This document shows positions 17,801 through 27,280 of a stretch of DNA of 64,000 nucleotides, piece after piece. How positions within the stretch are numbered: position 1 is the first letter of the stretch; each line of letters begins with the position of its first letter. The notes below the pieces were generated by a model. It saw only the letters and a program-made list of their open reading frames with translations, was not told the DNA's origin and searched no databases. The position numbers were made by a program, and so were the translations under genes. Origin of the DNA: Thermosulfurimonas marina (GTDB taxonomy: Bacteria > Desulfobacterota > Thermodesulfobacteria > Thermodesulfobacteriales > Thermodesulfobacteriaceae); the NCBI RefSeq assembly GCF_012317585.1, contig NZ_CP042909.1:744001-808000 (forward strand), given 5' to 3'.

Positions 17801-20068
17801 CAACATCTCGGCCACGTTCTTGCCCCGCCAGCGGACGGAAAGGACCTCGGGACGAAAGCGTTTTCCTCCGCAGGCCTCACAGGGGAAGGTGAGGTCGGAA
17901 AGAAATTGCATCTCCACCACCTGATATCCCAGCCCCTCACATTCCGGACAGCGGCCTTCCGGGGAATTGAAAGAAAAATGAGAGGCGCCAAGACCGCGCT
18001 CCTTGGCCTCCGGGGAGGAGGCCAGCAGACGCCGCAGAAGATCGTAGACCCGGAGATAGGTGGCCAAATTCCCCCGAGGGGTGCGGGCCAGAGGGCTCTG
18101 ATCGAGAAGGACCACCTCGGAAAAGCCCTCTCCCCCTTGAATCTCAGCCAGCGCCCCTGGGGGCTCGGTAGCCTCCCCGCGCAGCCGCTTGAGCCCCCGG
18201 TAAAGACAGAGTTCCACCAAAGTGGACTTTCCCGAGCCCGAAACCCCGCAGACCACGGAAAGGGCCCCCCGGGGGAAGCGCACGATAAGATCCTTGAGAT
18301 TGTTCTCCCGCACCCCGGAAAGGACCAGAAACTCCCGGAAGGTCTGGGACCGTCGGGGTTTACGGGTAAAGGGAAGGGCTCTTAAGGCCTTTCCGGTGGG
18401 GGTCTCCTCTTGGAGCAGTCCTTCGGGAGGCCCCTGATAGAGGAGCTCCCCCCCGGCCTCCCCAGCCCCGGGACCGAGGTCCAGGGCCAGATCCGCGGAA
18501 AGGATGACCTCCGGGTCATGTTCCACCACCACCGCCGTGTTCCCTGCCGCGGAAAGCTCGTGAAGAAAGCGCACCACCCGGGCCGTGTCCCGGGGATGGA
18601 GCCCGGTGGTGGGTTCATCAAGGAGGTAAAGGGTCTCGGTGAGGTCTGAGGAAAGGGCCCGGGTAAGAAGGACCCGGGCCACTTCGCCCCCGGAAAGGGT
18701 GCGACTCTGGCGATCGAGGGTAAGGTAAGAAAGGCCCACCTCGTCGAGATAGCGCAGACGCCGCAAGATCTCCCGCACCAGGCGCTCCTCCGCCGCCCCG
18801 GAGATTCCCCTTTCAAGAAGCCCCTCCGTAAACCTCCGGGCCTCGGCGATGGGCAGGGCGTAAAACTGGGGAAGGTTCAGATCTCCCAGATAGAAAAGCC
18901 CGGCCTCCGGGCGAAAGCGCGTCCCTTTGCAGGCCGGACACTCCCGATAGGCCCGAAAGCGGGAAAGGAAAATGCGCACGTGAGCCTTGTAACGCTTGGT
19001 CTCCAGCCAGTCGAAGAGTTCCTTGACCCCATACCAGTCCCCATTCCCGAAAAGGATCTTCTGCTTTACCTCCTCCGGGAGTTCCTTCCAGGGCCGGTCG
19101 AGAGGGATGCCTTTCCGGCGACAGTAGGAAATTAGGTCCTCCCGCACCTCCCAGGCCAAGGGCATCTCCAGTACGCTGATGGCTCCTTCTTTGAGAGACT
19201 TCCGGGGATCGGGGATGACCAGATCCCAGTCGATATCCAGCACCCGCCCGAAGCCCCGGCATTCCGGACAGGCCCCCAGCGGGCTATTGAAGGAAAAGAG
19301 GTTGGGATGTCTCCGGGGGGCAGGAAGTCCGCAGTAGGGACAGCGTTCGGCGGAGGCGAAGCGCAGTTCCCGGTCATAAGGCAGGTGAATCCGCACCTCT
19401 CCGGACATGGAAAGCCCCCGCTCCAGGGCCTCGACCAGCCGGGAGAACTCCTCGGCCCGGAGCTTCAGCCGATCCAGAACCACCTCGAGTTCTTCGGGAA
19501 TCTCGCCCATTTCTTCCAGATCGCAGACCTTTCCCGCGGACCAGACCCGGAAATAACCTGCGGAAAGGAGGCCTTCGCGCAGGAGCCTCGGGTCCCTTTC
19601 CACGTGAAGGGGGGCGGTGATGACCGCCGGAGCCCCTTCGGCCTCAGAAAGGAGGCGGCGGGCGGCCGAAAGGGGATCGGCGGCCAGAAGGGGCTTCCCG
19701 CATCCCGGACAGCGGGCCTCGGCCGCCCGAAACCAGAGCATCTTAGCAAAATGGGTGATCTCCGCCAGGGTCCCCACCGTGGAACGGGAGCTTTTCACCG
19801 GGTTGGTTTGGCTGATGGCGATGGCCGGGGGGATATTCTCGATGGCTTCCACCCGGGGCCGGGGCAGACGCTCAAAATACTGGCGCACGTAAGAAGAAAA
19901 GGTCTCGAGATAGCGGCGCTGACCCTCGGCAAAGAGAGTATCGAAGACCAGGGTGGACTTTCCCGAGCCCGAGGGTCCACTGACCGCCACCACCCGGTAA
20001 AGGGGAATCTCTAGATCCAACCCCTTTAGGTTATGTTCGCGACAGCCCCGCAGGACAATTTTTCTCAA
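14837..20068 (-). CDS. uvrA: Tandem (double-length) UvrA excinuclease ATPase
   Basis: 1743 residues, nearly twice the usual ~940. Two complete UvrA-like units follow each other (about 1-840 and 880-1743). Four Walker A motifs are visible (GPSGSGKST once, GVSGSGKST three times), with four ABC signatures (LSGGE) and four LDEPT Walker B motifs. Both halves have the [10 protein letters not shown] segment and CxxC zinc-finger pairs (for example [33 protein letters not shown]). UvrA dimerises to find DNA damage and load UvrB, so one chain could form an intramolecular dimer. It precedes waaC in the same direction; the UvrB gene is not in the window. The ATG start matches the family N-terminus. Confidence 0.92.
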   Translation of the reverse strand: MRKIVLRGCREHNLKGLDLEIPLYRVVAVSGPSGSGKSTLVFDTLFAEGQRRYLETFSSYVRQYFERLPRPRVEAIENIPPAIAISQTNPVKSSRSTVGTLAEITHFAKMLWFRAAEARCPGCGKPLLAADPLSAARRLLSEAEGAPAVITAPLHVERDPRLLREGLLSAGYFRVWSAGKVCDLEEMGEIPEELEVVLDRLKLRAEEFSRLVEALERGLSMSGEVRIHLPYDRELRFASAERCPYCGLPAPRRHPNLFSFNSPLGACPECRGFGRVLDIDWDLVIPDPRKSLKEGAISVLEMPLAWEVREDLISYCRRKGIPLDRPWKELPEEVKQKILFGNGDWYGVKELFDWLETKRYKAHVRIFLSRFRAYRECPACKGTRFRPEAGLFYLGDLNLPQFYALPIAEARRFTEGLLERGISGAAEERLVREILRRLRYLDEVGLSYLTLDRQSRTLSGGEVARVLLTRALSSDLTETLYLLDEPTTGLHPRDTARVVRFLHELSAAGNTAVVVEHDPEVILSADLALDLGPGAGEAGGELLYQGPPEGLLQEETPTGKALRALPFTRKPRRSQTFREFLVLSGVRENNLKDLIVRFPRGALSVVCGVSGSGKSTLVELCLYRGLKRLRGEATEPPGALAEIQGGEGFSEVVLLDQSPLARTPRGNLATYLRVYDLLRRLLASSPEAKERGLGASHFSFNSPEGRCPECEGLGYQVVEMQFLSDLTFPCEACGGKRFRPEVLSVRWRGKNVAEMLEMTVEEALEFFKGHGELVRRLLPAREVGLSYLRLGQPLSTLSGGEAQRLKMARAFSLSEDQPALLLLDEPTVGLHLLDIQRLLSALRALVSRGHTVIVVEHHPEVILSADWVVELGPEGGEGGGYLLHQGPVAELLQKETPTGRWLARYLSGEVAFKPGERPRVEPAERVIRIRGARHHNLQNLDLDLPRERLIVITGVSGSGKSTLAFDLLFAEGQRRYLESLPAYLRQFVKLYEEPEVDLIAGLPPTVALEQRSSRPGPRSTVGTLTDTLPYLRLLFARLSNPYCPSCGRPLSRVSREVLLSRLFQEFSGRRVKILSPRVRRRKGFHRPVFERALAAGFSEVRVDGRFLTLPPLPELSRFREHTIEVVVGETVISPERESEVRRLLEIALSGGRGEALVWSPEEEFFVSERLSCPDCGLSLPEPDPLLFSFNTKAGACPDCGGLGMKGGGVCRSCGGSRLRPEALAWRLGGRNIAELSDLPVEDLREFLAGLSFSGREAEIARPILRELLARLDFLVEVGLPYLSLSRPGESLSGGEAQRVRLAAELGSNLTGVAYVLDEPTIGLHPRDTEKLLSALRSLRDRGNTVIVVEHDEDTIRAADLLVDLGPGGGREGGRVVFCGPPEELPRAPQSVTGRVLSDPSRYRLAGGGRQPERFLTVEGARLYNLKDLTVRFPLEALTVVTGVSGSGKSTLVTEVLYRSLERLLSGRGGPVGCRRLRGHEALRRVLQVDHSPIGRTPRSTPATYVGFMTAIRRLFAGTPEARARGYTESRFSFNVEEGRCPACKGQGVVRVEMKFLPEVYQVCEVCGGARFNEETLAVRWRGKNIAEVLSMTMAEAREFFAPVPEIAQPLGLLCELGLDYLTLGQPSPTLSGGEAQRVKLATEFVKGGRGGTLFVLDEPSTGLHIADVEKLVRLLQGLVDRGHTVVVIEHNLEVIKAADWIVDLGPEGGEKGGEVLYQGPPEGLLALETPTAQALRAYLQRGK

Positions 20069-20102
20069 CTTTCTTCCTCGTTAAGGTTGCCTTTTTCTAA
20101 AT

Positions 20103-20119
20103 TTTTGGTTAAACCAAAA
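20103..20119. promoter_or_regulatory. Perfect palindrome between uvrA and the HDOD-GGDEF gene
   Basis: TTTTGGTTAAACCAAAA, 8-bp arms around one base, lies in the 76-bp divergent gap. It could be a shared operator or part of a promoter. No matching site was seen elsewhere in the window. Confidence 0.35.
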
Positions 20120-20144
20120 TTGAATTTTTCTTGGGGGAAGTCCG

Positions 20145-21674
20145 ATGGACCTTGACAAAGTTAAAGCCTTTTTTGCGGATCGAAAAGTACATCTCCCTTC
20201 CCCTCCGGCCCTGGCGGTAAGGCTTTTGGAGCAGGTCCGACGCGACGATTATCGCCAGCTGGCCGAGACCATCCGCCTGGATCCGGCCCTGGCCGCCCGG
20301 GTCCTGGGGCTGGCCAACTCTCCCCTCTATCGGGGCGGAGGAAAGGAAATTACCTCCCTGGAGAAGGCTATCGCCTTCCTGGGAACGGAAGTTATCAAAA
20401 ATTTGGCCCTTACTTTCAAAGTTTACGAGGGATTGAAGAGCGAAAAAAAACTGACCAGAGCCACAGAATTCGATATGGAACACTTCTGGAAACGTTCGGT
20501 GGCCAATGCCGTGGGAGCCAGACTCCTGGCCCAGGAAATGGGGCTGGAGGAGGATCACCTCTTTTCCGCCGGTCTTCTCATGGACATCGGAGTCCTGGCC
20601 CTCTATCTCCTCTTAGGAGAAGACTATCTCGCGGCCTTCGACGAAAAGGAGGTCTCTCAGAGGTCCTTGGCGGAAATCGAAAGGGAGATGTGGGGTTTTA
20701 CCCATGCGGAGGCCGGAGGGTACTTCCTCAAGACCTGGTCCCTTCCGGATCACCTGGTGATGGATATTACCTACCATCACTGCTGGACTAAAGCCCCTGA
20801 GGAATATCGCGCGCACGCCCGCATTCTCTCTCTGGCCGGCCTCCTGGGAGGGATCTATTTCAGCCGGAGGAGTGCCTTTTACTACGAAGAGACCCTTTCC
20901 CAATTTAAGGACCTCTTAGGATTCCCCGAGGAAAATACCCGGGAGATCATTGACCGGGTGGCCGAAGAGACCAACCAACTCCTGGCCTTCTTCGAACTCC
21001 CTGGGGAAAGAATCCCTCCCTATTCCCACATCCTGGAAGAGGTACGAGAAGAGCTGGGTAAGCTGAGCCTGAATTATGTTCTTCTGGTAAAAAAACTCCA
21101 GGAGGAAAAGGCCCGGGCCGAGGAACTGGCCCGGAAGCTCAAGGCCGCCAATGAAAGACTACGCCAGCTCAGCATCCGCGACGGTCTTACCGAACTTTAC
21201 AATCACCGCTACTTCCAGGAACGCTTGCGGGAGGAATTTGAGAGGGCCCGGCGCTACCGACGGGCCCTTTCTCTGGTGATCCTGGATATCGATCATTTCA
21301 AGAAAGTAAACGATACCTACGGGCACCCGGTGGGCGACCAGGTCCTCAAGGAACTGGCCCGCCTCATAAGGCAAAGCATGCGGACTTCGGATATTCCAGC
21401 TCGTTACGGAGGGGAAGAATTTACCATCATCCTCCCGGAGACCGATCTCCAAGGAGCTTCCTGTTTCGGAGAGCGCCTTCGGAAGACCGTAGAACAACAT
21501 TCCTTCGAAGCCAACGGCCTTACCCTCCAAATCACCATCAGCTTAGGGGTCTCCTCCGTTTTCCCCTCTGCCACCCAAGCTACCCCCCAGCGCCTCATCG
21601 AAGTGGCGGACAAGGCCCTTTATTATTCCAAGACCCACGGGCGGAATCGCCTTACGGCCGTCTCTATAGAATAG
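20145..21674 (+). CDS. HDOD-domain diguanylate cyclase
   Basis: 509 residues. Residues ~15-215 form an HDOD domain (LPSPPALAVRLLEQ, DPALAARVLGLANS, AIAFLGTEVIKNLAL), a non-catalytic HD-like signalling module. A coiled segment (~300-340) leads to a GGDEF domain with DGLTELYNHRYF, LDIDHFKKVNDTYGH and an intact active site YGGEEF. It should make c-di-GMP. No inhibitory RxxD motif is evident directly upstream of GGEEF. There is no membrane segment, so it is probably cytoplasmic. Confidence 0.9.
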   Translation: MDLDKVKAFFADRKVHLPSPPALAVRLLEQVRRDDYRQLAETIRLDPALAARVLGLANSPLYRGGGKEITSLEKAIAFLGTEVIKNLALTFKVYEGLKSEKKLTRATEFDMEHFWKRSVANAVGARLLAQEMGLEEDHLFSAGLLMDIGVLALYLLLGEDYLAAFDEKEVSQRSLAEIEREMWGFTHAEAGGYFLKTWSLPDHLVMDITYHHCWTKAPEEYRAHARILSLAGLLGGIYFSRRSAFYYEETLSQFKDLLGFPEENTREIIDRVAEETNQLLAFFELPGERIPPYSHILEEVREELGKLSLNYVLLVKKLQEEKARAEELARKLKAANERLRQLSIRDGLTELYNHRYFQERLREEFERARRYRRALSLVILDIDHFKKVNDTYGHPVGDQVLKELARLIRQSMRTSDIPARYGGEEFTIILPETDLQGASCFGERLRKTVEQHSFEANGLTLQITISLGVSSVFPSATQATPQRLIEVADKALYYSKTHGRNRLTAVSIE

Positions 21675-21699
21675 CCCTTTTCTTATAGCTCAAATGTTA

Positions 21700-21705
21700 T
21701 ATAAT
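21700..21705 (+). promoter_or_regulatory. Probable -10 box for the chemoreceptor gene
   Basis: TATAAT lies 24 bases before the ATG at 21729, with a ribosome site GGGAGGAGAG between. The -35 region (about 21677-21682) is poor, so this is a moderate call. Confidence 0.4.
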
Positions 21706-21728
21706 GCCCAAAAGCCGGGAGGAGAGAC

Positions 21729-23294
21729 ATGAAGCGTTTCGGTCTGGTAGCGCGCATGGGGCTGGTCTTCGGGATCATCGTGGCCCTCAACCTTCTGGGT
21801 CTAGCCGCCCTCTTCTGGGCCAAACAGGAATACCGCCTCGTTCAAAGGGAAGCCAATGAGCGTATAGAAGAGCTCCTACGCCTCCAAGACCTCAAATATC
21901 AATTCACGCGCTGGAAGGTGAATATCCTTTCCGGCATGTTCAATCTTGCGGAATTCCGCTTCTCCACCAAGGACCTGGTCCAAGATCTCCAAAGTCTCAA
22001 GGCCCACACCACCGAAGAGAAGGCCTTCCTGGATAAATTGCAGAGGCGCTACCGGAAAATGAATGCGCTCTCCGATCGGGTCTTGGAGATGCTTTCCCGG
22101 GCCGACCAATGGGAGGACGAAGACGAACTGCGCGAGGCCCTCCTGGAGATCTACAATGAGGAATTAAGCCCCCTTACCAAGACCCTCTACAAGGAGCTAG
22201 ATCAGGGGGCCCAGATCCTGCGGTCCCAGATCGGAGAACTTCAGCGGAGGGCTGAAGAACGCCTGCGACTAGTCTCCCTCCTTCAGGCGGTGGTGGTGGG
22301 GCTTTCGGTACTTCTCCTTGTGGCCTTTGGACTTTACTTTCATCGCAAACTCCGGGGAGGCTTTGCCGCCCTAAGTGAGGCCCTCACCCGCCTGGCCCAG
22401 GGAGATTTCTCCCATCATTTGGAAGTGCGAGACCGCGACGAGATTGCCCAGATGCTGGCCATGATCAACCAGACCCTGGAAGAACTGCGCCCCATGGTGC
22501 AGAAGATCCGGGAGGCCTCCGGAGACCTGCAGGAGGAGGCCCGGCAGATGCAGGCCGCCGCCGAAGAGACCATCCAGAGCAGCGAAGGGACCAAACTGCG
22601 GGCCGAAAGCATGGAGCGCAACGCCCAGACTATCCTTTCCCATGCCCAGGCCGAGGCCCAGGCGGTAAACGAGATCTCCACCGCCATCCAGGAAATTAGT
22701 CAGAACACCACCAAGGCCACCCAGATCACCAACGAGGCCGTGGAGAAGGCCCGGCTGGCCCAGGAGGTCATCCACAAGGTGGGAGAGGTCTCCCGGGAAA
22801 TCGAGTCCGTGATCCAGCTCATCACCGGAGTGGCCGAACAGACCAAGTTTCTGGCCCTGAACGCCACCATCGAGGCCGCCCGGGCCGGGGAGGCCGGAAA
22901 GGGCTTTGCCGTGGTAGCCAATGAAGTCAAGGAGCTGGCCCGGCAGACCGCCGAGGCCACGGAGGGGATCACCGGAAAGATCCGGGCCATGCAGAACGAG
23001 TCCCGCCAGGCCGTAGAGGCCACGGACGAAATCGTGAACATCATTGAAGAAATCAACCAGATCGCCTCGGCCATCGCGGCCGCAGTAGAAGAACAGACCG
23101 CGGTCATTTCCGAGATCGCCGAACGGCTGGAATCCACCAGAAGGGAGGCCGAAAACCTCTCCGGGGAGGCCCAAGCAGCCTACCAGGAAGCCCTCAAGGC
23201 CGTAGAGACCGCCCGCAAGAACCTGGAGCAGGCCCAGGGGCTCTCTCGCCTGGCCCAGGATCTGGCCTCTCTGGCGGCCCAATTCCGGGTTTAG
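21729..23294 (+). CDS. Methyl-accepting chemotaxis protein
   Basis: 521 residues. Membrane segments are at ~8-30 and ~183-207, with a roughly 150-residue helical sensor between them, then a HAMP domain and a long coiled-coil signalling domain. The hairpin tip ([21 protein letters not shown]) is the conserved CheA/CheW contact. The ligand is unknown; the short helical periplasmic domain resembles a four-helix bundle. No che genes are adjacent. Confidence 0.92.
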   Translation: MKRFGLVARMGLVFGIIVALNLLGLAALFWAKQEYRLVQREANERIEELLRLQDLKYQFTRWKVNILSGMFNLAEFRFSTKDLVQDLQSLKAHTTEEKAFLDKLQRRYRKMNALSDRVLEMLSRADQWEDEDELREALLEIYNEELSPLTKTLYKELDQGAQILRSQIGELQRRAEERLRLVSLLQAVVVGLSVLLLVAFGLYFHRKLRGGFAALSEALTRLAQGDFSHHLEVRDRDEIAQMLAMINQTLEELRPMVQKIREASGDLQEEARQMQAAAEETIQSSEGTKLRAESMERNAQTILSHAQAEAQAVNEISTAIQEISQNTTKATQITNEAVEKARLAQEVIHKVGEVSREIESVIQLITGVAEQTKFLALNATIEAARAGEAGKGFAVVANEVKELARQTAEATEGITGKIRAMQNESRQAVEATDEIVNIIEEINQIASAIAAAVEEQTAVISEIAERLESTRREAENLSGEAQAAYQEALKAVETARKNLEQAQGLSRLAQDLASLAAQFRV

Positions 23295-23297
23295 GGG

Positions 23298-23588
23298 TTA
23301 AAACCGGGTCTTTCCGATTACCCGACCCTTGTAGCCTCCGGCCCGAGAAATGGCCTGAAGTAGGGCCTCTTCCGGAACCGCATCTTCGCTTACCACCACC
23401 GCGATGCGGTTTTTGAGGGAGGTCTTCACCCATTTGACCCCCTTTATCCGGGAAAGAGACTTGCGGATGGCGATGGGGCAGAGCTTACAGGTCATACCCT
23501 CCACATCGATGACCCACACCGTCTCCGCCCAGGCCGCAGAAGCCGTAAGGCTCAAAAGGAGAAGGAAAACCCCCATCCTCTTTTTCAT
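23298..23588 (-). CDS. merP: Periplasmic heavy-metal-binding protein (MerP type)
   Basis: 96 residues from MKKRMGVF, with a signal peptide (to about AWA) and a heavy-metal-associated domain carrying GMTCKLCP, the CxxC metal site. It would bind Hg(II) in the periplasm and pass it to MerT. The start at 23588 fits the signal peptide; the longer frame upstream is merT sequence in another frame. It lies 10 bases after merT. Confidence 0.88.
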   Translation of the reverse strand: MKKRMGVFLLLLSLTASAAWAETVWVIDVEGMTCKLCPIAIRKSLSRIKGVKWVKTSLKNRIAVVVSEDAVPEEALLQAISRAGGYKGRVIGKTRF

Positions 23589-23598
23589 GCCGACCCCC

Positions 23599-23973
23599 TT
23601 AACCGTAAATATGGGCCAAAGCCCAGGGGTAAAAGGTGGCCACCAAGAGAAGGACCAGGGCCACCCAGGTGAGGAGACGCCCGACCCGAGAGACCCATCC
23701 GGCCTCCTCACAGGCACAGCGGAAGACCCTCTTTTTGAGGATCTTTTCCCGGAACCAGTCCCGGAGGTGGTACATCCGATAGAAGGAAAAGGCTACGGCC
23801 AGATAGCCCACCACCAAAAAATAAGGGCGATAGGGTTCGAGGCTGCTCAAGAAACCCAGTCCGCTTACCGAGACCCCGAAGACTAAAAAAAGCGTGGGGA
23901 CTACGCAGCAAGAGGCGGCCAAGATGGAGGCCACACTGGCCACCAGCCCTCCGGCAGCTTCTTTAAAAGACAT
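23599..23973 (-). CDS. merT: Mercuric ion transporter (MerT type)
   Basis: 124 residues with three membrane segments. The first contains the paired cysteines ILAASCCVVP and the cytoplasmic loop has CAC, the two Hg-binding sites of MerT. It would carry Hg(II) inward to mercuric reductase, but the merA next to it is broken, so import without reduction could be harmful unless another MerA exists. Only 19 bases separate it from the merA remnant. Confidence 0.88.
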   Translation of the reverse strand: MSFKEAAGGLVASVASILAASCCVVPTLFLVFGVSVSGLGFLSSLEPYRPYFLVVGYLAVAFSFYRMYHLRDWFREKILKKRVFRCACEEAGWVSRVGRLLTWVALVLLLVATFYPWALAHIYG

Positions 23974-23992
23974 GGGACCCTCCTTTCAGGGA

Positions 23993-24439
23993 TTATTCCA
24001 CACAGCAGGGCTGGCAGGCCGGATCTTGGGTAAAACTTTGGGCCACCTTTTTCGGGGCCTCACCCATAGTGGGGAAGAGCCACCGGACCTCCTCCCAGGA
24101 CCGCCACCGAGGCCACCGCTCGAGAAAGCTCCAGGAGGTTGCGGTAGGTGAGATGCGGGGTTTCCGCAAGCCCCGGCACCGGCGGCAGAGCCGGAGAAGC
24201 CCCCGTGGCCACCAGAAGGAAACGGGCCTGAAAAGTCTTCTCCCCTGCGGCCCCCTTCCCAGGCCTGCTTGGCCCGGTGCAGGAGAATCTTGGAAGGGAT
24301 ACAGCCCACGTTGACGCAGGTCCCCCAGGGGAAGGATTCGGCTGTCGTTTATGAGAAGGGTGCGTTTGCCGAGCTCCTCGGCCCGATAGGCCGCGGCAAA
24401 GGCCGCCGCTCCCCCTCCCAGGATGGTCAAATCAAACAT
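23993..24439 (-). pseudogene. merA: Mercuric reductase remnant (frameshifted, internally deleted)
   Basis: Parts of MerA appear in three frames. The first frame gives FDLTILGGGAAAFAAAYRA (FAD site). A one-base loss in a G-run near 24334 then moves the redox motif GTCVNVGCIPSK into a second frame. FLLVATGASPALPPVPGL and VAVLGGGPVA follow in a third. The last part returns to the first frame with LFPTMGEAPKKVAQSFTQDPACQPCCVE's Cys pair, the MerA C-terminus. About 450 bp remain of ~1.4 kb, so most of the NADPH and dimer domains are gone. Confidence 0.85.
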
Positions 24440-24495
24440 AATTTTAGTTTAGCAGAAAAATTCTCCCTGTAAAATTTGCAATCCAGAAATTATTT

Positions 24496-26904
24496 TTGGT
24501 CAAAAACCGGAAACTTGAAGAGGGGATCTTTTCCGATAAAATTGAGCAAAAGAAAGGAGGTCTGCTGGAGATAGGGCCCAGAGAGTTTTCCTTGGTTTCC
24601 CCGCTACTTCTTCCTACGGAAGAGGAGAAGGGGCTCCTGGAGGAGCTTGCGGCCCTGGCTCAGGAAAGAGGGCTCTACGAGGAATTTTATCGCCATGTAG
24701 CCCTTCTCAAGGACTCCCCGGCCCTGGAAGAGATCTTCTCCGACCCCCAAAGATTTGCCGCCCTTAAAGAAAAGATCTCCTCCTTCCTGGTGGATTTTCT
24801 GGCGGCTCCTTCTTCGGCCGAGATCCTTGCCCGCACCGAAGCGGTGGCCCGACGACATCTGGAGGTGGGGGTCAGCCCGGCCCGGTTTCAGGAGGGGCTC
24901 TTCCTCCTGTGGCACATCCTCTATCGGGAGCTCGGGGCCCGGGAGAAGGTTCCCAAAAGGCGCGGGACCCTGCGCATCCTCCTTACCCGGCTCATCTTCT
25001 GGCTTTCTCTCCGGGTCACCGGGGTCTATTTTGTCCTGCGGGAGGAAAATCTTGCGGAGGCCTTAAAAGAACTCGAGACCCTGAACCGCATTTACGCCCT
25101 CCTGCGGGAGATCAATCTTCTCATCTTTGAGGAACGGGAGGATGTGCACCGGCTCTTGGAACGGGCCTGTGAGATTATGGTCCGGGTAGGGGGCTTTGCC
25201 CTGGCCTGGGTGGCCCTGAACCGGCCCCCTTCCCCGGAGGTAGAGATTGCGGCTGCCGCCGGAGAGACGGCCTATCTTGAAGACTTTGAAGTCTCTGCGG
25301 ATCCGGAAAGACCCTCCGGCCAGGGCCCCTGCGGCCTTTCTTTGCGGGAGGGCCGTCCGGTGGTCGTGGGAGATACCCGTCAGGACCCCCGCTTTCGTCC
25401 CTGGGCGGAAAAGTCCGAAAGGTTAGGCTTCCGCTCTCTGGTGGCCCTGCCCCTGTCTCTGGAAGGCGAGCTCCGGGGAAGCCTCCTCCTTTACGCCCGC
25501 ACGCCCCACCACTTCACCGCCAGGGAAATCCGTCTCCTGGAAGAGATTGCCCGGGACCTTTCCCTGGGCTACCTCCATATCTTAAAGACCCGCGCCTTGG
25601 AGGAGGCCCTCTTTCGAGACGTCCTTACCGGGCTCCCCAACCAGCGCTATCTCCTGGCGGCCCTAGAGCACGAACTAGAGATCGCCGGGCACAAAGCTCT
25701 TCCCCTGATTTTGGTAAGGCTCGATCTTGATCGTTTCTCCGCCCTGAACCTGGAACTCGGCCGTGTCCGGGCAGATGCCCTCTTACGGGAGATCGGGGCT
25801 CGCCTCCTCTGGCTGGTGAGCAACTCTGGGACCCTGGCCCGGGTGGGTCCCGATGAGTTTGCCTTCTCCTATCTCCTGGATGACCTCTCTCCCGGGGCCT
25901 TGGTGGCCCGGGTCCAGAAGGCCCTGAGCGAGCCCTTCCGCATTGACCACGAGGAAATCCGCCTTACGGCCTCTCTGGGGGCGGCCCTGTTTCCCGAAGA
26001 CGGCCGGGAGCCGGAGGCCCTCCTGGATGCCGCTTCTCTGGCCTTGAAAGAAGCCCGAAAGAAGGGCCCGGGTGGGATGGCCTTTTACTCCCCCAAGGTC
26101 TCGGAAAAGGCCCTCACGCACTTTGTCCTCCTGCGGGACCTGGAAAGGGCCCTTGAAAGGCAGGAATTTGTACTCTACTTCCAGCCCCGCATCGCCCTTT
26201 CTTCCCGCAAGGTCACCTCCCTAGAGGCCCTGATCCGCTGGCAAGCGCCAGAAAAGGGGCTGGTGCCTCCCGGAGAGTTTATCCCCCCCCTGGAGGACTC
26301 CGGCCTCATTGTAGAGGTGGGCCGCTGGGTGATCCGGGAGGCCGCCCGGGCCCTGAAGGAGCTCCGCGAGGAATTCCCGGAGCTTCGTCTTTCCTTCAAT
26401 GTCTCCGTAAAACAATTTCTGGACCAGGAGGTCCTCCTTTCCGCTCTGCGAGAGGCCCTTTCGGAGACCGGTCTGCCCGGCCAAGCCCTGGAGATGGAGA
26501 TCACCGAAAGCCTCCTCTTCAAGGTAGGGGCTTCCGGGGAAGGCCTCCTAGAAGAGGTGGCCGGGATGGGTCTGGAGATCGCCCTTGATGATTTCGGTAC
26601 CGGCTACTCCTCTTTTGCTTACCTCAAAAAGATTCCCGCCCGGACCCTTAAGATCGACTACTCCTTTGTCAAAGGGCTTCCGGAAAGTCGAGAGGACGCC
26701 GAGGTAGTCATGGCCATCGTCTCTATGGCCCGCAATCTGGGAAAACGCCTGGTGGCCGAAGGAGTGGAACGCAAAGAACAACTGGCCTTTCTGGCCGGCC
26801 TAGGGGTGGAAGAGATCCAGGGTTTTCTCTTTGCCCGTCCCCTGCCCCTGGAGGAGGTACGCCTTTTCCTTCGCACTTTCGACCCTTCTAAAGCCTTTTG
26901 GTAA
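24496..26904 (+). CDS. Globin-coupled GAF-GGDEF-EAL protein
   Basis: Up to 802 residues. An N-terminal sensor-globin-like region (~35-190) has RRHLEVGVSP, where globin-coupled sensors carry the proximal His. A GAF-like domain (~215-370), a GGDEF domain with altered site RVGPDEF (probably inactive) and an intact EAL domain (SLEALIRW, DDFGTGYSS, AEGVE) follow. Likely a haem-based gas or redox sensor that degrades c-di-GMP. The start is uncertain: TTG at 24496 has no ribosome site, while AAAGGAGG at 24553-24560 stands just before in-frame CTG codons at 24562 and 24565. Confidence 0.85.
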   Translation: MVKNRKLEEGIFSDKIEQKKGGLLEIGPREFSLVSPLLLPTEEEKGLLEELAALAQERGLYEEFYRHVALLKDSPALEEIFSDPQRFAALKEKISSFLVDFLAAPSSAEILARTEAVARRHLEVGVSPARFQEGLFLLWHILYRELGAREKVPKRRGTLRILLTRLIFWLSLRVTGVYFVLREENLAEALKELETLNRIYALLREINLLIFEEREDVHRLLERACEIMVRVGGFALAWVALNRPPSPEVEIAAAAGETAYLEDFEVSADPERPSGQGPCGLSLREGRPVVVGDTRQDPRFRPWAEKSERLGFRSLVALPLSLEGELRGSLLLYARTPHHFTAREIRLLEEIARDLSLGYLHILKTRALEEALFRDVLTGLPNQRYLLAALEHELEIAGHKALPLILVRLDLDRFSALNLELGRVRADALLREIGARLLWLVSNSGTLARVGPDEFAFSYLLDDLSPGALVARVQKALSEPFRIDHEEIRLTASLGAALFPEDGREPEALLDAASLALKEARKKGPGGMAFYSPKVSEKALTHFVLLRDLERALERQEFVLYFQPRIALSSRKVTSLEALIRWQAPEKGLVPPGEFIPPLEDSGLIVEVGRWVIREAARALKELREEFPELRLSFNVSVKQFLDQEVLLSALREALSETGLPGQALEMEITESLLFKVGASGEGLLEEVAGMGLEIALDDFGTGYSSFAYLKKIPARTLKIDYSFVKGLPESREDAEVVMAIVSMARNLGKRLVAEGVERKEQLAFLAGLGVEEIQGFLFARPLPLEEVRLFLRTFDPSKAFW

Positions 26905-26908
26905 AACT

Positions 26909-26984
26909 TGGAGCCGGCGGAGGGACTTGAACCCTCAACCCTGGGATTACAAATCCCATGCTCTGCCAGTTGAGCTACGCCGGC
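26909..26984 (-). tRNA. tRNA-Thr (anticodon TGT)
   Basis: Cloverleaf read on the minus strand: acceptor GCCGGCG/CGCCGGC, anticodon stem GGGAT-TTGTAAT-CCC with anticodon TGT, T-loop GGTTCAAGTCC, and an encoded CCA end. Confidence 0.95.
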
Positions 26985-26997
26985 GGGTGGGTGGAGG

Positions 26998-27090
26998 TGG
27001 CGGAGGGGGTGGGATTCGAACCCACGGTGCCCCTTTTGGGGGCACACTCGCTTAGCAGGCGAGCGCCTTCGACCACTCGGCCACCCCTCC
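26998..27090 (-). tRNA. tRNA-Ser (anticodon GCT)
   Basis: Class II tRNA with acceptor GGAGGGG/CCCCTCC, anticodon stem CTCGC-CTGCTAA-GCGAG, a long variable arm (GTGCCCCC...GGGGCAC) and an encoded CCA. Confidence 0.95.
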
Positions 27091-27131
27091 GGGCCTTTTC
27101 CATTTTAAGCTATATCCTCTCGGGCGACAAG

Positions 27132-27220
27132 CGGAGGGGGAGGGATTCGAACCCCCGGAGGGCGCTAAGGCCCTCAGCGGCTTTCAAGGCCGCCCCCTTC
27201 GACCACTCGGGCACCCCTCC
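27132..27220 (-). tRNA. tRNA-Ser (anticodon TGA)
   Basis: Class II tRNA with acceptor GGAGGGG/CCCCTCC, anticodon stem GCGGC-CTTGAAA-GCCGC (anticodon TGA) and a long variable arm (GAGGGC...GCCCTC). CCA is not encoded. Confidence 0.94.
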
Positions 27221-27280
27221 CTTGTAAGTCCGTCTTTTATCTTATAAATTTTGAGCCACAAATCCCAGGAGGTCAAATCC

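Noticed and set aside
22371-23282. 303-codon minus-strand frame opposite the chemoreceptor
   Set aside because: Gly-Leu-Asp-rich shadow of the repetitive coiled-coil coding region.
26831-27227. Plus-strand reading frames across the tRNA cluster
   Set aside because: They are antisense reads of tRNA-Thr and tRNA-Ser genes (RRRDLNPQ- and GVGFEPT-type strings), a well-known annotation artefact.
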